A DNA stretch of 64,000 nucleotides, taken from the NCBI GenBank assembly GCA_033964015.1, contig CM066918.1, forward strand, positions 558,001 to 622,000. Direction: 5' to 3'. Numbering within the stretch: position 1 is the stretch's first letter; every line of letters begins with the position of its first letter. The position numbers and the translations under genes were made by a program. This DNA is from Scolanthus callimorphus. Lineage: Eukaryota; Cnidaria; Anthozoa; Actiniaria; Edwardsiidae. Under the pieces are notes generated by a model. It searched no databases and was not told the DNA's origin. It worked only from the letters and a program-made list of their open reading frames with translations. Positions 34,581-46,172 of this stretch are shown here, in pieces.

Positions 34581-37500
34581 CTGAAAGAGTAAGTTTTTTT
34601 TCATTTTGTTGAAGGTAAAACCAGGAGGTGTTTAGTGATCATCACACACCAAGCCCTATGTGATATCATTTACTCCACTTGACCTATTTTTAGATCCGTA
34701 CGTCGTGCGCTTTTGAGCCCGTACAAATGCCAGTACCATTATCCAGTACACAGTGTCATCCAGGAAGAACACCGAAAGATTAGTGAACCAACGCCTGTTG
34801 CCTTTAATCCGGTATATTTGCGTATACATGCAATCCCCTAGCAGAGAAACATGTCTGATAGAAATTGATAGCTCCTGCATATAGAAGGCTGGCTCTTCTT
34901 GCACTTTCCCCGTTATTTTTAATTATTATTTGTTTGTTTGGGTTACCTGGCAGGAATTTCTTGGTCTTAGTATTATAGCATCTGCGGTTGCACACATCTT
35001 GACAGCACAGAACGTGTTTTCCGCGGCAGTGGCGGTGAGCCGAGCACTGATTTGGTGGCGGGGGGTTAATCAAGCAAGGACGTCGCGAGGCAGGTGGACA
35101 AACCAGCTTCATAGATCCTTTAACATGAATGGATTTGAATTAAAAGACGGACAGTCTTCAAAGACAGGGTGGAAATACCGAAAGACGTTGTGCCAGCCAC
35201 TGGTGGCAGGATGGGCACTCTAAAAATTCTCATCAGTCACATCGAATCATTTTGTAGTGTGGTAGAGTGGCATCACGAACCCTTACATGGTTTCGTACGA
35301 TATTTAATACACCTTCCTTACTCTGGAAAATTCTCATCAATCACATCGAATCATTTTGTAGTGTGGTAGAGTGGCATCACGAACCCTTACATGGCTTCGT
35401 ACGATATTTAATACACCTTTCCTTACTCTGGAAAATTCTCATCAGTCACATCGAATCATTTTGTAGTGTGGTAGAGTGGCATCACGAACCCTTACATGGT
35501 TTCGTACGATATTTAATACACCTTTTTTTCCTTACTCTGGAAAATTCTCATCAATCACATCGAATCATTTTGTAGTGTGGTAGAGTGGCATCACGAACCC
35601 TTACATGGCTTCGTACGATATTTAATACACCTTTTTTCCTTACTCTGGAAAATTCTCATCAGTCACATCGAATCATTTTGTAGTGTGGTAGAGTGGCATC
35701 ACGAACCCTTACATAGTTTCGTACGACACCTTTCCTCACTCTGGAAAATTCTCGTCAATCACATCGAATCATTTTTTATGGTATCATGTGCTCATACGTG
35801 AGTCCGAGGTCCATTTGACTAGAAGACTTATGCAAAGGTCTTCGTGGGGTCAAGATGACACAAATAGGCGATCAGCCAGTCGTCAACTTCCGCCATCTTT
35901 AATTTCTTCCATTTATCCTCTAGCAAACTTGGGAACAAAAATGATGGATTGCTTAGAAGGTTTCCAAAACCCAGTCAATATAGCAATCATAATTGATGTT
36001 CGCGACCTCAAATCATTGTTCCAATGATGTTAAACCGCAGGTGAAAATAATCTGAAAGGGTGTGTGTCATGCATCACTATTAAACACTTCGGAGCTTTAA
36101 ACATGTTTTTTAAACAAAGAAGTGTGTTTTACAAGTACCGCATTTTCCTTTGTGCTTGAGTCGTATTCTCCCTCTGCTCTTGCAAGTTGCAACTGATAGC
36201 ACGCATGCGTTGGAGTACGTCTTCTTATCCGTCCCACAAACAGGTCGGTAGACTCGTGTACAAGCTCTGTTGCAGTCACAAAATGGTTTTCCATTCCTCA
36301 TCACACATCGCGCTCCCCAGCCACATCGCACCGTACGGCACGTAGGACCCTGACCTGAAAACATGAAAACAAATTCTCACTTTCAAAATACTAGAGATGT
36401 AATTGTGGCACGCATCGTCCTAATAATTTTAAAACAGCTTGCCAAAACCTGTTATACTTTTTTACATGTACTAGGATTATAAGGTGCGGTAACTAAGGCA
36501 AGTCAGAAAATGTGTCAATACATCACAAGCAATTTTATGCTCGTCGTGGTCCAAAATTATATTGTGCGGAACGCCACATTAATTTCAATGGTCTGAGTAA
36601 AAGGTGACTTTGGGGCTGTCATCATGCTTCATAGACCAAAGAATTGTGATTAACAAGTACCGCATTTTCCTTTGTGTTTGAGTCGTATTCTCCCTCTGCT
36701 CTTGCAAGTTGCAACTGACAGCACGCATGCGTTGGAGTACGTCCTCTTATCTGTCCCACAAACAGGTCGGTAGATCTTTAGACAAGCTCTGTTGCAGTCA
36801 CAAAATGGTTTTCCATTCCTCATCACACATCGCGCTCCCCAGCCACATCGCACTGTACGACACGTAGCACCCTGACCTGAAAACATGAAGATAAATTCTC
36901 AAATACTAAGAGAGACAAATACTAGAGATGTAATTGTGGCACGCATCGTCCTTATAATTTAAAGACAGCTGGCCAAAACCTCTTATATATTGTTTTACAT
37001 GTACTAGGATAAAAGAGTGCGGTAACTAAAGTAAGTCAGAAAATGTGCCGACATGATGTCATTTTATCGTGTCGTGGTCCAAAGCTGTTTTGAGGAACGC
37101 CACACTAGTTTCAATGTTGTGGGTAAAAGGTGACTTTGGATTCAAATATACGTTTTAAGTCTGTTTTTACAAGTACCGCATTTTCCTTTGTGCTTGAGTC
37201 GTATTCTCCCCTGCTCTTGCAAGTTGCAACTGATAGCACGCATGCGTTGGAGTACGTCTTCCTATCCGTCCCACAAACAGGTCGGTAGATCGTTAGACAA
37301 GCTCTACTGCAGTCACAAATTGGTTTTCCATTCCTCATCACACATCGCGCTCCCCAGCCACATCGCACTGTACGGCACGTAGGACCCTGACCTGAAAACA
37401 TGAAAACAAATGCTAGGGAAGTTATTGTGGCACGCATCGTCCTAATAATTTTTAAGACAGCTTGCCAAAACCTGTTATACTTTTTTTTACATGTACTAAG

Positions 37501-40500
37501 TTAATAGTGTGCGGTAACTAAAGCAAGTCAGAAAATGTGGCAATCATCACAAGTAATTTTATGGTCGTCGTGGTCCAAAGCTATTATCTGCGGAACGCCA
37601 CACTAAGTTCAATGGTCTGAGTAAAAGGTGACTTTGAGGCTGTAATCATGCTTCATGGACCAAAGAAGTGTGTTTTACAAGTACCGCATTTTCCTTTGTG
37701 CTTGAGTCGTATTCTCCCTCTGCTCTTGCAAGTTGCAACTGACAGCACGCATGCGTTGGAGTACGTCTTCCTATCCGTCCCACAAACAGGTCGGTAGACT
37801 CGTGTACAAGCTCTGTTGCAGTCACAAATGGTTTTCCGTTCCTCATCACACATCGCGCTCCCCAGCCACATAGCACGGTGCGGCACGTAGGACCCTGACC
37901 TGAAAACATGAAAACAAATTCTCACTTTTAAAATACGTGTGTTCCTATTTGAGGCACGCATCGTCCTAATGTTTAAGACAGCTTGCCAAAACGTGTTCCA
38001 CTTTGCCCATGTGCTAGGATAATAGAGTGTGGTAACTACAAAGCAACCCACGAATGTAATATCCTTTGCCTACTGAAGGACAAGTATAAAGGTGGCAATA
38101 CATCAAGCCAGTTTATGGTTGTCGTGGTCCAAAGCTTTTTGAAGAACGCCACATTTGTTTCATGGTCATCAAAAAAGCAGCTTTAGGGTTTAATCATGCT
38201 ATAGATAGACTAAACGAAGTGTGTTTTACAAGTACCGCATTTTCCTTTGTGCTTGAGTCGTATTCTCCCCCTGCTCTTGCAAGTTGCAACTGACAGCACG
38301 CATGCGTTGGAGTACGTCTTCCTATCCGTCCACAAACAGGTCGGTAGACTCGTGTACAAGCTCTGTTGCAGTCACAAAATGGTTTTCCGTTCCTCATCAC
38401 ACATCGCGCTCCCCAGCCACATAGCACGGTGCGGCACGTAGGACCCTGACCTGAAAACATGAAAAACAAATTCTCACTTTTAAAATACGTGTGCTGTTTA
38501 AAACAGCTTGCCAAAACGTGTTCCACTTTGCCCATGTGCTAGGATATAGAGTGCGGTAACTACAAAGCAACCCACAAATGTTATCCTTTGCCTACTGAAG
38601 GACAAGTATAAAGGTGGCAACACATCAAGCCATTTTAGTTCGTCGTGGTCCAAAGCTATTTTCTGAGGAGCGCCGCACTAGTTTCAATGGTCATGGTAAA
38701 AGGTGATTTTGGATGGGGCTGTAATCATGCTTCATAGACCAAAGAAGTCTGTTTTTACAAGTACCGCATTTTCCTTTGTGTTTGAGTCGTATTCTCCCCT
38801 GCTCTTGCAAGTTGCAACTGACAGCACGCATGCGTTGGAGTACGTCTTCCTATCCGTCCCACAAACAGGTCGGTAGACTCGTGTACAAGCTCTGTTGCAG
38901 TCACAAAATGGTTTTCCATTCCTCATCACACATCGCGCTCCCCAGCCACATAGCACGGTGAGGCACGTAGGACCCTGACCTGAAAACATGAAGATAAATT
39001 CTCAATTGTAAAATACGTTTGTTCCTATTTGAGGCACGCATCGTCCTAATGTTTTAAGACAGCCTGCCAAAACGTGTTCCACTTTGCCCATGTGCTAGGA
39101 TAATAGAGTGTGGTAACTGCAAAGCAACCTACGAATGTAATATCCTTTGCCTACTGAAGGACAAGTATAAAGGTGGCAATACATCAAGCCAGTTTATGGT
39201 TGTCGTGGTCCAAAGCTTTTTTTGAGGAACGCCACATTTGTTTCATGGTCATCAAGAAAGAAACTTTAGGGTTTAATCATGCTATAGATGGACTAAACGA
39301 AGTGTGTTTTACAAGTACCGCATTTTCCTTTGTGCTTGAGTCGTATTCTCCCTCTGCTCTTGCAAGTTGCAACTGACAGCACGCATGCGTTGGAGTACGT
39401 CTTCCTATCCGTCCCACAAACAGGTAGGTAGACTCGTGTACAGGCTCTGTTGCAGTCACAAAATGGTTTTCCATTCCTCATCACACATCGCGCTCCCCAG
39501 CCACATCGCACTGTACGACACGTAGGACCCTGACCTGAAAACATGAAGACAAATTCTCAATTGTTAAGTACGTGTGTTGTAATTGGAGGCGCGCAACAAT
39601 CCTAATAGATTTTAATGTGTTTAGTGCTACGATTTGCATGGCCGGCCTGAGGAAGCATATTCATTTCATTATCTGCACGATACCTTTCGTTTCACCACGT
39701 TCTATAATAGGAAGGCTAAGGGAGGGTGAGGTCTCGGCAGAGTAGAGAACTCATATGCGAGGGACAGAGAGGGAAAGCTTACCGCAGCGTCCATTGTGCT
39801 TAAAGCGAATTCTTCCCTTGCTTCTACACGTAGCGACCTTCAGAAAGCACGTGTTTCGGTAGGTTCGCCCATTTGTGCCACAAACAAGAGCAATATTCTT
39901 GGGGCAGATAAAGTGACACCCTGTGAATGAAGAGAAATGTACAGATAAAACGGCACCCTTGAAACAGGGAAAGAAATATAGTTGTACATTCTTTTTTTGG
40001 TATTGACCAAATAAGGTGGATATCAAATTCCACACCCTATGATTGGCTCCTGAAAATCGGACGACGCAAAACAGTGAATATCCTAGGATATTCCGAATTT
40101 GAGGAGCCAATCATAGGGCGCGGAATTGGATATCCACTTTGTTGAAGTGGCTACCTAACATTCATCAAAACAGAAATAACGTATAAGGCAGGACAGGCCG
40201 GCTGACAGTCAAGGAGTAGCTGGTACTGGGTAAACATCGCATCTTTGTACGCTCTAGATAAAGCTGTGCTTTCTACTCGCACTTGTTTACACTGCATTAG
40301 TTTTACCTGAGATAAACCGCTTTCTTATGGTATCATAGCACTTTTTGCTACAAATATCTTGACAGCATCGCACGTGCCTGCCATATCGTCGGCAGTGACG
40401 GTCGGCGGTGCACTGATTTGGCTCGAATACGAGGCACTGTCCTTGACGTTTCTTTGGGCAGCTCCTGACGAGACCTAGCGATACAAACATGTTTGCTTAA

Positions 40501-43500
40501 ATGAGTCCTTGTCAGCCACGCATTTGTTATTGCTTTCATTTGATATTAGAAAACGAATACTACTGGATGACGTAGGAGGATTACGGACAAAATAACAAGG
40601 TAACGATTCTTAAAGGCCCATCACAACCGGGATCCTCTCCGCCCCGTTTTCTTATGTTTTCAAATTGATCCATGATTTTCGGGTGCCCTGATTGGCTAAG
40701 AGTCCGCAAAGGCTCTCGGTTGCTGATTGGCCTTTCAACAGTTTTAAGAATTCGCACCGGCAGTTCCAGCGAGAGCTCAGAAGACTGTAGACAGGTACGG
40801 GGATCTCAAACCCATCAGATAGCTTGGAAACCTTGAGCGTCCTCAAAAGAGTATTAGAATTCTTTTGCCCCTGTTAAATAAGTCAAGCAAACCGCGACCA
40901 TTAGCACTCTATGGCACGCTCGCGGAAATGGGACCTTTACGAATCAGTTTTTCCCACCCTCCTGAAGAAATATCACTTGCACCACTATCTCATACATGTA
41001 CCCTCTTTTTGAACGACTCAGTCCATTCAGTCTTTAAACAAAACCGTTGTTTCGCGTTGTGAATTTTCAAAACGAGGTTTGATTTTGATTTTTTTTTGTT
41101 GCGCCAGTCAAACCATAAGCCAATCAGGTCCTTGCTTAGCCTCGACACCAAGCGACCAATCAGGTTCTTGCTTAGCCTCGTCACCAGGCGACCAATCAGG
41201 TCCTTGCTTAGCCTCGTCACCAGGCAACCAATTAGGTCCTTGCTTAGCCTCGTCACCAGGCGACCAATCAGGTCCTTGCTTAGCCTCGACACCAGGCGTA
41301 TTGTGTCAGCCTTCCCTGTCACGCAACGTCACTAACCGACAAGCCGAGCAGACAAAAGGAGCCTGGGGACGAGGCTAGTCCTTGACATCGGGTTTTCGTT
41401 GCGACAGAAAGCAACCAAACTTAAAGCGACGCGCAGCGTAAAACAACGGATTTCAATTTGAAATGAGATAATCTGATCATGGGATAAATTTAGTTAGTAT
41501 CGGGCATTTACCACATCTTCCACTGTGTTTGAATCGTATCTTCCCTCTACTCAAGCAGGTCGCTTTTCTAAGGTAGCATCGGTTCTGGTACGTCCTGCCA
41601 TCAGTTCCGCACACCGGCCGATACAAAGCAGGACAGAACGATTGGCATCTAACAATGAAGCCTTCAACTCCCCATTTTTTTTCTTGAACAAAACAATGGT
41701 ACAAGCGAATTAGGATTTTATTTCGGGCCCCCGAGTTAACTATGCATAATATGTATGGCGTCAGACCTCTTGTGATTGTCAATCATAATCGATACTGGAC
41801 CAAAAGTTTTCATATCAAAAATAGTTGAAATATATAGCAACATACATAGATAAAACCTGTTTCAGTTCTTTTCATGAAGAGACGACTGATACTCAGTCAT
41901 CATGTCGTCACTTGGTCAGGTCAATGAGTTTTAGTAAGAGATACGCTATAGGTAAAATAGCTTTGCACGAATGCGGCAAACAAGTCTAAGGCGGAATAAT
42001 AAAGGGATTGGTAGGATAAGGGTCTGATTCCTCTTGTTCGCATTCATCCTACAAGTCTTTTATTGGTGGAAATTGTGACAATTGTAATTGTGAAAATCAT
42101 TATCATAGCATTGTAAACATTTTTTGAAAACTCACTTGACCATGAAGCGGAAAAAAACGTTTACTTTTATTTTTTTTAAATCATTAAAAAAAACTGACGT
42201 CCAAGACTTATAAATAATTTTTACAAATAGTCAGTTTTGACTAAAAGAAAGTAGGGCACATATTTCTCAACACAATCTGGGCCTTTCATTCACTTCGCGT
42301 AGCTTACTATTCGGATTACCACGAGTCTAAGGCCTAGTACATACGCCGCTCTTATCCATGAGCCGTACCAAACTGTTACCATGAAATACTCTCGAAACTC
42401 GCGGCGTTAAAATCGGTTCTACATTCCCGGTTTGATTTAGAATAGTTTAGGCTACAAGCAGACGAGAGATGGCCAAAAATATTGTTTTACTGAGATTTTG
42501 CATTAGGATCAGCTCATGATAAGAGCGGCGTATGTACTAGGCCTAACTTGTCGAATGTAGTGTAGCCCTATTTTCATTAGTCTCAACTCATTAAGTTGAA
42601 TCTTCTGAAATAAAGATTACCGCCATTTTCACTATTCAGCGAACTCTACGGAAACTAAGACCGATTTTTTCGATTGAAACCGTATACTTTTTGATACGTT
42701 TAGATCTCCCGTTCACACTAACACGCTGATCGCTATAAGTTTGAAAACGCTCTCGAAAGTGAATAAAAACGAATCCGTATATACATATCGTTTTAGTGTG
42801 GACGGCCCAATCCGGATAAAAATGAAAACGATAACGTCACTGTACCATTAATTTAAGACTGTCCTTGCACACGCCGACATCAAATAAAAACTGATCGCTT
42901 GTTTGGAGCTAAATCTCTCATCCACACTAACACGCTGCGAATCCGTATAAACTTGAAAACGAATACTTTTGAAAACGCGTTAGTGTGGACAGGGCCTAAC
43001 AAACCGCGGTTTGGCTGGTCAATCAAAAGGCTTTGAGACGTTTTTTCTTAAAAATAAGGACTACCTACGACTACCTAACTATATGTTTCACCATAAACAG
43101 AAACGAAACTTCGAAAAAGTCCATGCGTCTGTGTTAAAAGGTTCAATGAACGGAAGAAAAAACGCAGTTTGGCGTTCGGAAATGTCAAGTGGGAGCTCGC
43201 AGAATTATGAAAATCACAAAAAATGGTTCAAATCTTTGGTGATAAGAGTTTCAGCTCCCTGAGATGGGACTAATGTGTTCACTTGAGAACCGGACTTCTC
43301 TGCTACAAGAGCATTTGAAGGCACCTCTGTTCGGATGATAGTCCGTGGCGAAAAAATACATTACATGTGAAGCTCTGGCTATCTGTATCTTACCCCAATC
43401 GAGAGTCATTGCATGGCAAAATATAAAGGCAAAACGTTCCTTTATGATTCTGGATCGATGGCCATCAAAAGCGTTTTTCAGGATAAAATGCATTTCATAA

Positions 43501-43713
43501 TGTAATCTTGCAGCAAAATTGTCGCGCAATTCCAGAAACATATAAGTGAGTTTTCACGAAAGAGAGTTTTGAGCGATTGCATTTGCAACATCATCCAAAC
43601 TTCACTCCTAAAAATGATGGTATCACACACTTACAAGTCGTTTTACCGATCTTACCTGAAGGAAGCGTGACAAAGAGAAAGCAAACACAGAACAGGAGAA
43701 CCAAAGTCCTCAT
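34423..43713 (-). CDS. Gene A: secreted Kazal/WAP multidomain protease inhibitor, complete
   Basis: Thirteen exons, all joined in phase 1: signal peptide, Kazal, WAP, Kazal, seven follistatin-Kazal, WAP, terminal Kazal with stop TAA. If all FK units are in frame the product is about 791 aa, with ten Kazals and two WAPs. Predicted P1 residues are Ala, Lys, five Arg, one Lys, one Thr and a final Leu, so trypsin-like proteases are the likely main target with other classes at the ends. The protein should be secreted, cysteine-rich and protease-resistant; epithelial defence, digestion control or skeletal matrix are plausible roles, all inferred. Four of the seven FK exons carry one-base deletions, which would stop translation if real. 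The closest known designs are agrin- and follistatin-like multi-Kazal proteins and dipetalogastin-type inhibitors. Confidence 0.72.
34947..35117 (-). CDS. WAP exon of gene A
   Basis: [22 protein letters not shown] and RRC, eight cysteines, ending KKFLPG. 171 bp, phase 1-1. Closest to the W exon at 23.8 kb. Confidence 0.88.
35230..35790. repeat. Minisatellite, ~107-bp unit, about 5 copies
   Basis: CACATCGAATCATTTTGTAG recurs near 35,237, 35,343, 35,450, 35,555 and 35,667 with few differences and small length changes at CTTT runs. It lies in the intron between the WAP exon and the FK array. Open frames across it are artefacts of a unit length near a multiple of three. Confidence 0.9.
36139..36354 (-). 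CDS. FK array exon 7 (most 3'), intact
   Basis: 216 bp. Half-domain TCRTVRCGWGARC, Kazal loop CTRVYRPVC, predicted P1 Arg, ending RLKHKGKC. Phase 1-1. Confidence 0.9.
36661..36876 (-). CDS. FK array exon 6, intact, P1 Lys variant
   Basis: 216 bp. Loop CLKIYRPVC, predicted P1 Lys where most array members have Arg. Phase 1-1. Confidence 0.9.
37177..37391 (-). CDS. FK array exon 5, one base short, P1 Thr variant
   Basis: 215 bp. Loop CLTIYRPVC, predicted P1 Thr. One base is missing at the AGCAGAGGGAGA site (here AGCAGGGGAGA), shifting the frame in the last third. The same deletion is present in exon 2. Confidence 0.82.
37685..37899 (-). CDS. FK array exon 4, one base short
   Basis: 215 bp. 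One T is missing from CCATTTTGTGAC (here CCATTTGTGAC), shifting the frame between the half-domain and the Kazal. Loop CTRVYRPVC would give P1 Arg. Confidence 0.82.
38236..38450 (-). CDS. FK array exon 3, one base short
   Basis: 215 bp. One G is missing from TTTGTGGGACGG (here TTTGTGGACGG), shifting the frame just after PVCG. Loop CTRVYRPVC, P1 Arg. Confidence 0.82.
38765..38979 (-). CDS. FK array exon 2, one base short
   Basis: 215 bp. Same AGCAGGGGAGA deletion as exon 5. The half-domain starts TCLTVLC in place of TCRTVRC. Loop CTRVYRPVC, P1 Arg. Confidence 0.82.
39319..39534 (-). CDS. FK array exon 1 (most 5'), intact
   Basis: 216 bp. Loop CTRVYLPVC, predicted P1 Arg; Leu replaces the usual Arg at P3'-P4'. 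Phase 1-1. Confidence 0.9.
39783..39920 (-). CDS. Kazal exon of gene A
   Basis: GCHFIC, loop CPKNIALVC (predicted P1 Lys), NTCFLKVATC, ending NGRC. ALVC replaces the near-universal PVC. 138 bp, phase 1-1. Confidence 0.87.
40007..40145. repeat. Foldback element
   Basis: Arms AAATAAGGTGGATATC...CCTATGATTGGCTCCT and the inverse AGGAGCCAATCATAGG...GATATCCACTTTG face each other around a short spacer. Confidence 0.75.
40307..40474 (-). CDS. WAP exon of gene A
   Basis: SCPKKRQGQC, NQC, RHC, RCC, DIC and KKC, eight cysteines, ending KRFISG. 168 bp, phase 1-1. Closest to the triad W exons. Confidence 0.88.
41110..41300. repeat. Minisatellite, ~36-bp unit, about 5 copies
   Basis: CCAATCAGGTCCTTGCTTAG followed by CCTCGTCACCAGGCGA, repeated. 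The unit is divisible by three, so frames stay open on both strands; I do not treat those as genes. Confidence 0.88.
41512..41682 (-). CDS. First Kazal exon of gene A
   Basis: Acceptor GTTCAAG followed by an A8 run, giving (G)KKWGVEGFIVRC, then loop CPALYRPVC (predicted P1 Ala), NRCYLRKATC, ending HSGRC. 171 bp, phase 1-1. A nearer acceptor (GTTGAAG) would also keep phase 1 but lacks a pyrimidine tract. Confidence 0.83.
42331..42546. mobile_element. Foldback MITE
   Basis: AGGCCTAGTACATACGCCGC on the left is repeated inverted at the right end (GCGGCGTATGTACTAGGCCT). About 216 bp in all. Confidence 0.8.
42670..42998. mobile_element. MITE with GTTCACACTAAC/GTTAGTGTGGAC termini
   Basis: Related to the element at 19,281-19,652. 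Right terminus CGCGTTAGTGTGGACAGGGC. Shares GTGAATAAAAACGAATCC. Confidence 0.75.
43656..43713 (-). CDS. Signal-peptide exon of gene A
   Basis: ATG, RTLVLLFCVCFLFVTLPS, then G|GTAAG. The hydrophobic core is about 14 residues. 58 bp, ending in phase 1 to match the Kazal exon at 41.68 kb. A TATATC element lies ~60 bases upstream. Confidence 0.8.
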
Positions 43714-44023
43714 GATTCCTGAGCTTGCAATTGACACCCTCACGCTAGTCTTGTATGAATGGAATAAAAGGCGATATAGCTGTTTCTAAATTGTAAATTC
43801 ACCTAAAATACATTCGGTGACGCGCGTTACGCCACTTAATTTCGAAAGGGCCGATGACGTAAAATCACTTTCAAGTTCCCATTTTCTTGTAGTTTTTTTT
43901 TTTTTCCATGGATCTTTGCCGGTAGCTACTTTGCGACTTGCTCTGCTCATGTTTTTTAAAGAGTGTATAAACACTCTACACACATCCCGAGAATAACACA
44001 CTTGCGGATTTACTTCAATAAGA

Positions 44024-44635
44024 TATTATGCACCAGTCAATTGACAGCCCGCACCCCCCCATTCGCGCATTAGCGGGGTACTAGCGGGGCTTTCGTACAT
44101 AATTCACACTACATTACTGCCCCGTTGGTCGGGAGATGCACTTTCTTTCACGGCTTCCACACAGTACATCGAGCGGGGAGTCACTCTCTTCCCGGGACAC
44201 AACACAACAGAAACCAGCCCGCTTTCCGGGCTGCTCACCTCCATATGAACACCCCTTTACTTCACAAAAGCACGACAAATACAGATTTTTGTTACTTGAA
44301 TTACACATATTAAATTTTAATCTACACTAGCGAAAGTACATGCAAGTAGAAAAATATGGTTTTATTACGCTTTGCGATCGGCTGCGGCTGCATTGAAAAC
44401 TGGGCACCATTGACGTGACTCTTTTCAGTAAGTAAAAATCCTTTGTGTTATCTTCTAAATTCATTGGGCAAGGAGCGCATTCACTCTTAATTATTACCCT
44501 GGGGACGGTGCATTCACCTCTCAGATTGTCCCCGCAAACCGAGGCGCTCACTGCCTTTCATTTGCCAAAAAGTGAATGCCCCGCTAATGCGCGAATGGGG
44601 GGGTGCGGGGCTGTCAATTGACTGGTGCATTAATT
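44024..44635. mobile_element. Element with ~50-bp terminal inverted repeats
   Basis: ATGCACCAGTCAATTGACAG at the left and its inverse CTGTCAATTGACTGGTGCAT at the right; the repeat continues through GCCCGCACCCCCCCATTCGC. The interior has no convincing coding frame. Non-autonomous. Confidence 0.82.
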
Positions 44636-45519
44636 TGACAATATCAATTATAAATTTGACAAATATTAATTTAACCGATGTTTATAGAATATCATTTTCA
44701 ATGACGTCGAAAAAATACATATTTCCGCGAGGATATATGAATTTTTTTTTATTTCAAGACAGCCTGACTTGGGTCGCTAGAATTAAGAAGAGTTTGCTTG
44801 AGGAAAATATGACAGGGCTATTGAGCAGGCGTTGAGGCTTGACAATAGAGCCACTATACGAACAGCTTATCCGTCCATCAAATCTATTTATACTTGTATT
44901 ATGATGCACTTAAAGTATTGTACTGTATAATAAATCTTATTTCATAGATGTTTTTGATCGTTTCAGTAGATATTTTACGAGTTGCGGATGGGCCGCGGGG
45001 CATGCGTTCAAGTGGTAGGGCTTATAAGAAGAATGTATCACGAAAGTGGTAGGACTAAATACAAGAACTGTACGACAATTTCTGGATAAGTGGCTATAGC
45101 CCCTTCCTCTCCGCGGCCCCTGTTCAGCGCCTGGGAGTAGACCACTTCTCCCACTATTGTGACACTTCCCGAGCTTCAAATTACCAGAGATTACTGAATT
45201 TCAATAGGTATAACTGACACTCTGGGCACCCTTAGATGATCTTTCAGGGAATCAATGGTCGTCTGTTCACGGAAAATAAAATTAGACAAGATGACGTGTA
45301 TGCGCATGCGCAAACGGACAACTAAAAAGACACTCATTCCCGTGTCAATGTAATGTCTACTATTGGAATATGAGTAAAAACATGCTAAAAGGCAACTGAA
45401 AACATTTCTGCATAGTCATGAGATAAGCTACTACTAGTTAAAAGAAAACCAACAACGTTTCCCACATGGATCTCTAACACACTCTTCAGGCCTATAAATA
45501 CGTTGGCGATGCATAATAA

Positions 45520-45725
45520 TTAGTTGATTGTTCACTAACGGTACAAGGGGCGTCCTTATATATGGTCTGGTGGCCGGGCGTACCCTCACCCATAGGTATC
45601 TAGCTACTGAGTAATTCAACACCAGGATAGCGACTGTCAGGGCCGAAATCTCTGGCGTGGGCGTAAGAACCGTACGGTCGCCATACGACGCTTCAGCTCT
45701 TTGTCTGGAAGTATGGTCCTATTTT
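45520..45725 (+). repeat. Dispersed repeat, copy 2
   Basis: Same family and orientation as 15,655-15,860, sharing GATAGCGACTGTCAG and CGTAAGAACCGTACGGTCGC. Confidence 0.7.
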
Positions 45726-46172
45726 TTTTCCCTCAAGTCAAGTAAATGCTGAATTAAAGTTCAACCGCCTCAACAAGTAAAGCGCCTCAACAAGCGATCA
45801 AAAGTCAACTGAAGAATGCCACGTCTATTTGCATTCTGCGCAATTTTGTCAAAAAAATATATTTCCGCTACTGTTAGCCTGAATGGTCTGCCGTCTTGTC
45901 TCCCTATACTCCATACTCGTTGCAAAGTAAGCCAGCACAAATCAAAGTGGAATCGATATGGAGTTATGATTTTTTGCGTGTCGTACATTTTTTGAATAAT
46001 GATCTCAGCAATGCAGAAATAAATTGAACAGCTAATAATAATAATCAACATTAAATTGCCTATTCGGCACATGTACAAACCAGAAGATCATAATCCAGAA
46101 ACTTGAATCGAGCAGTATTTTTTTTTCCATTGGGTCTTTCTTCCCACCAAAACTAAGCCAATCACAGCACAG

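Larger units (their letters stand above)
41783..43655. other. First intron of gene A
   Basis: It holds a foldback (42,331-42,546, arms GCCTAGTACATACGCCGCTC) and a second GTCCACACTAAC-type MITE (42,670-42,998). No exon seen. Confidence 0.6.

Noticed and set aside
35169..35801. Repeat-containing protein across 35.2-35.8 kb
   Set aside because: It follows the 107-bp minisatellite and is broken at each CTTT length change.
41079..41378. Repeat protein on either strand at 41.1-41.4 kb
   Set aside because: The frames exist only because the minisatellite unit is a multiple of three; there is no start, splice or composition support.
44125..44330. Small plus-strand genes at 44.1-44.3 kb
   Set aside because: They lie inside an inverted-repeat element with no start context or family signal.
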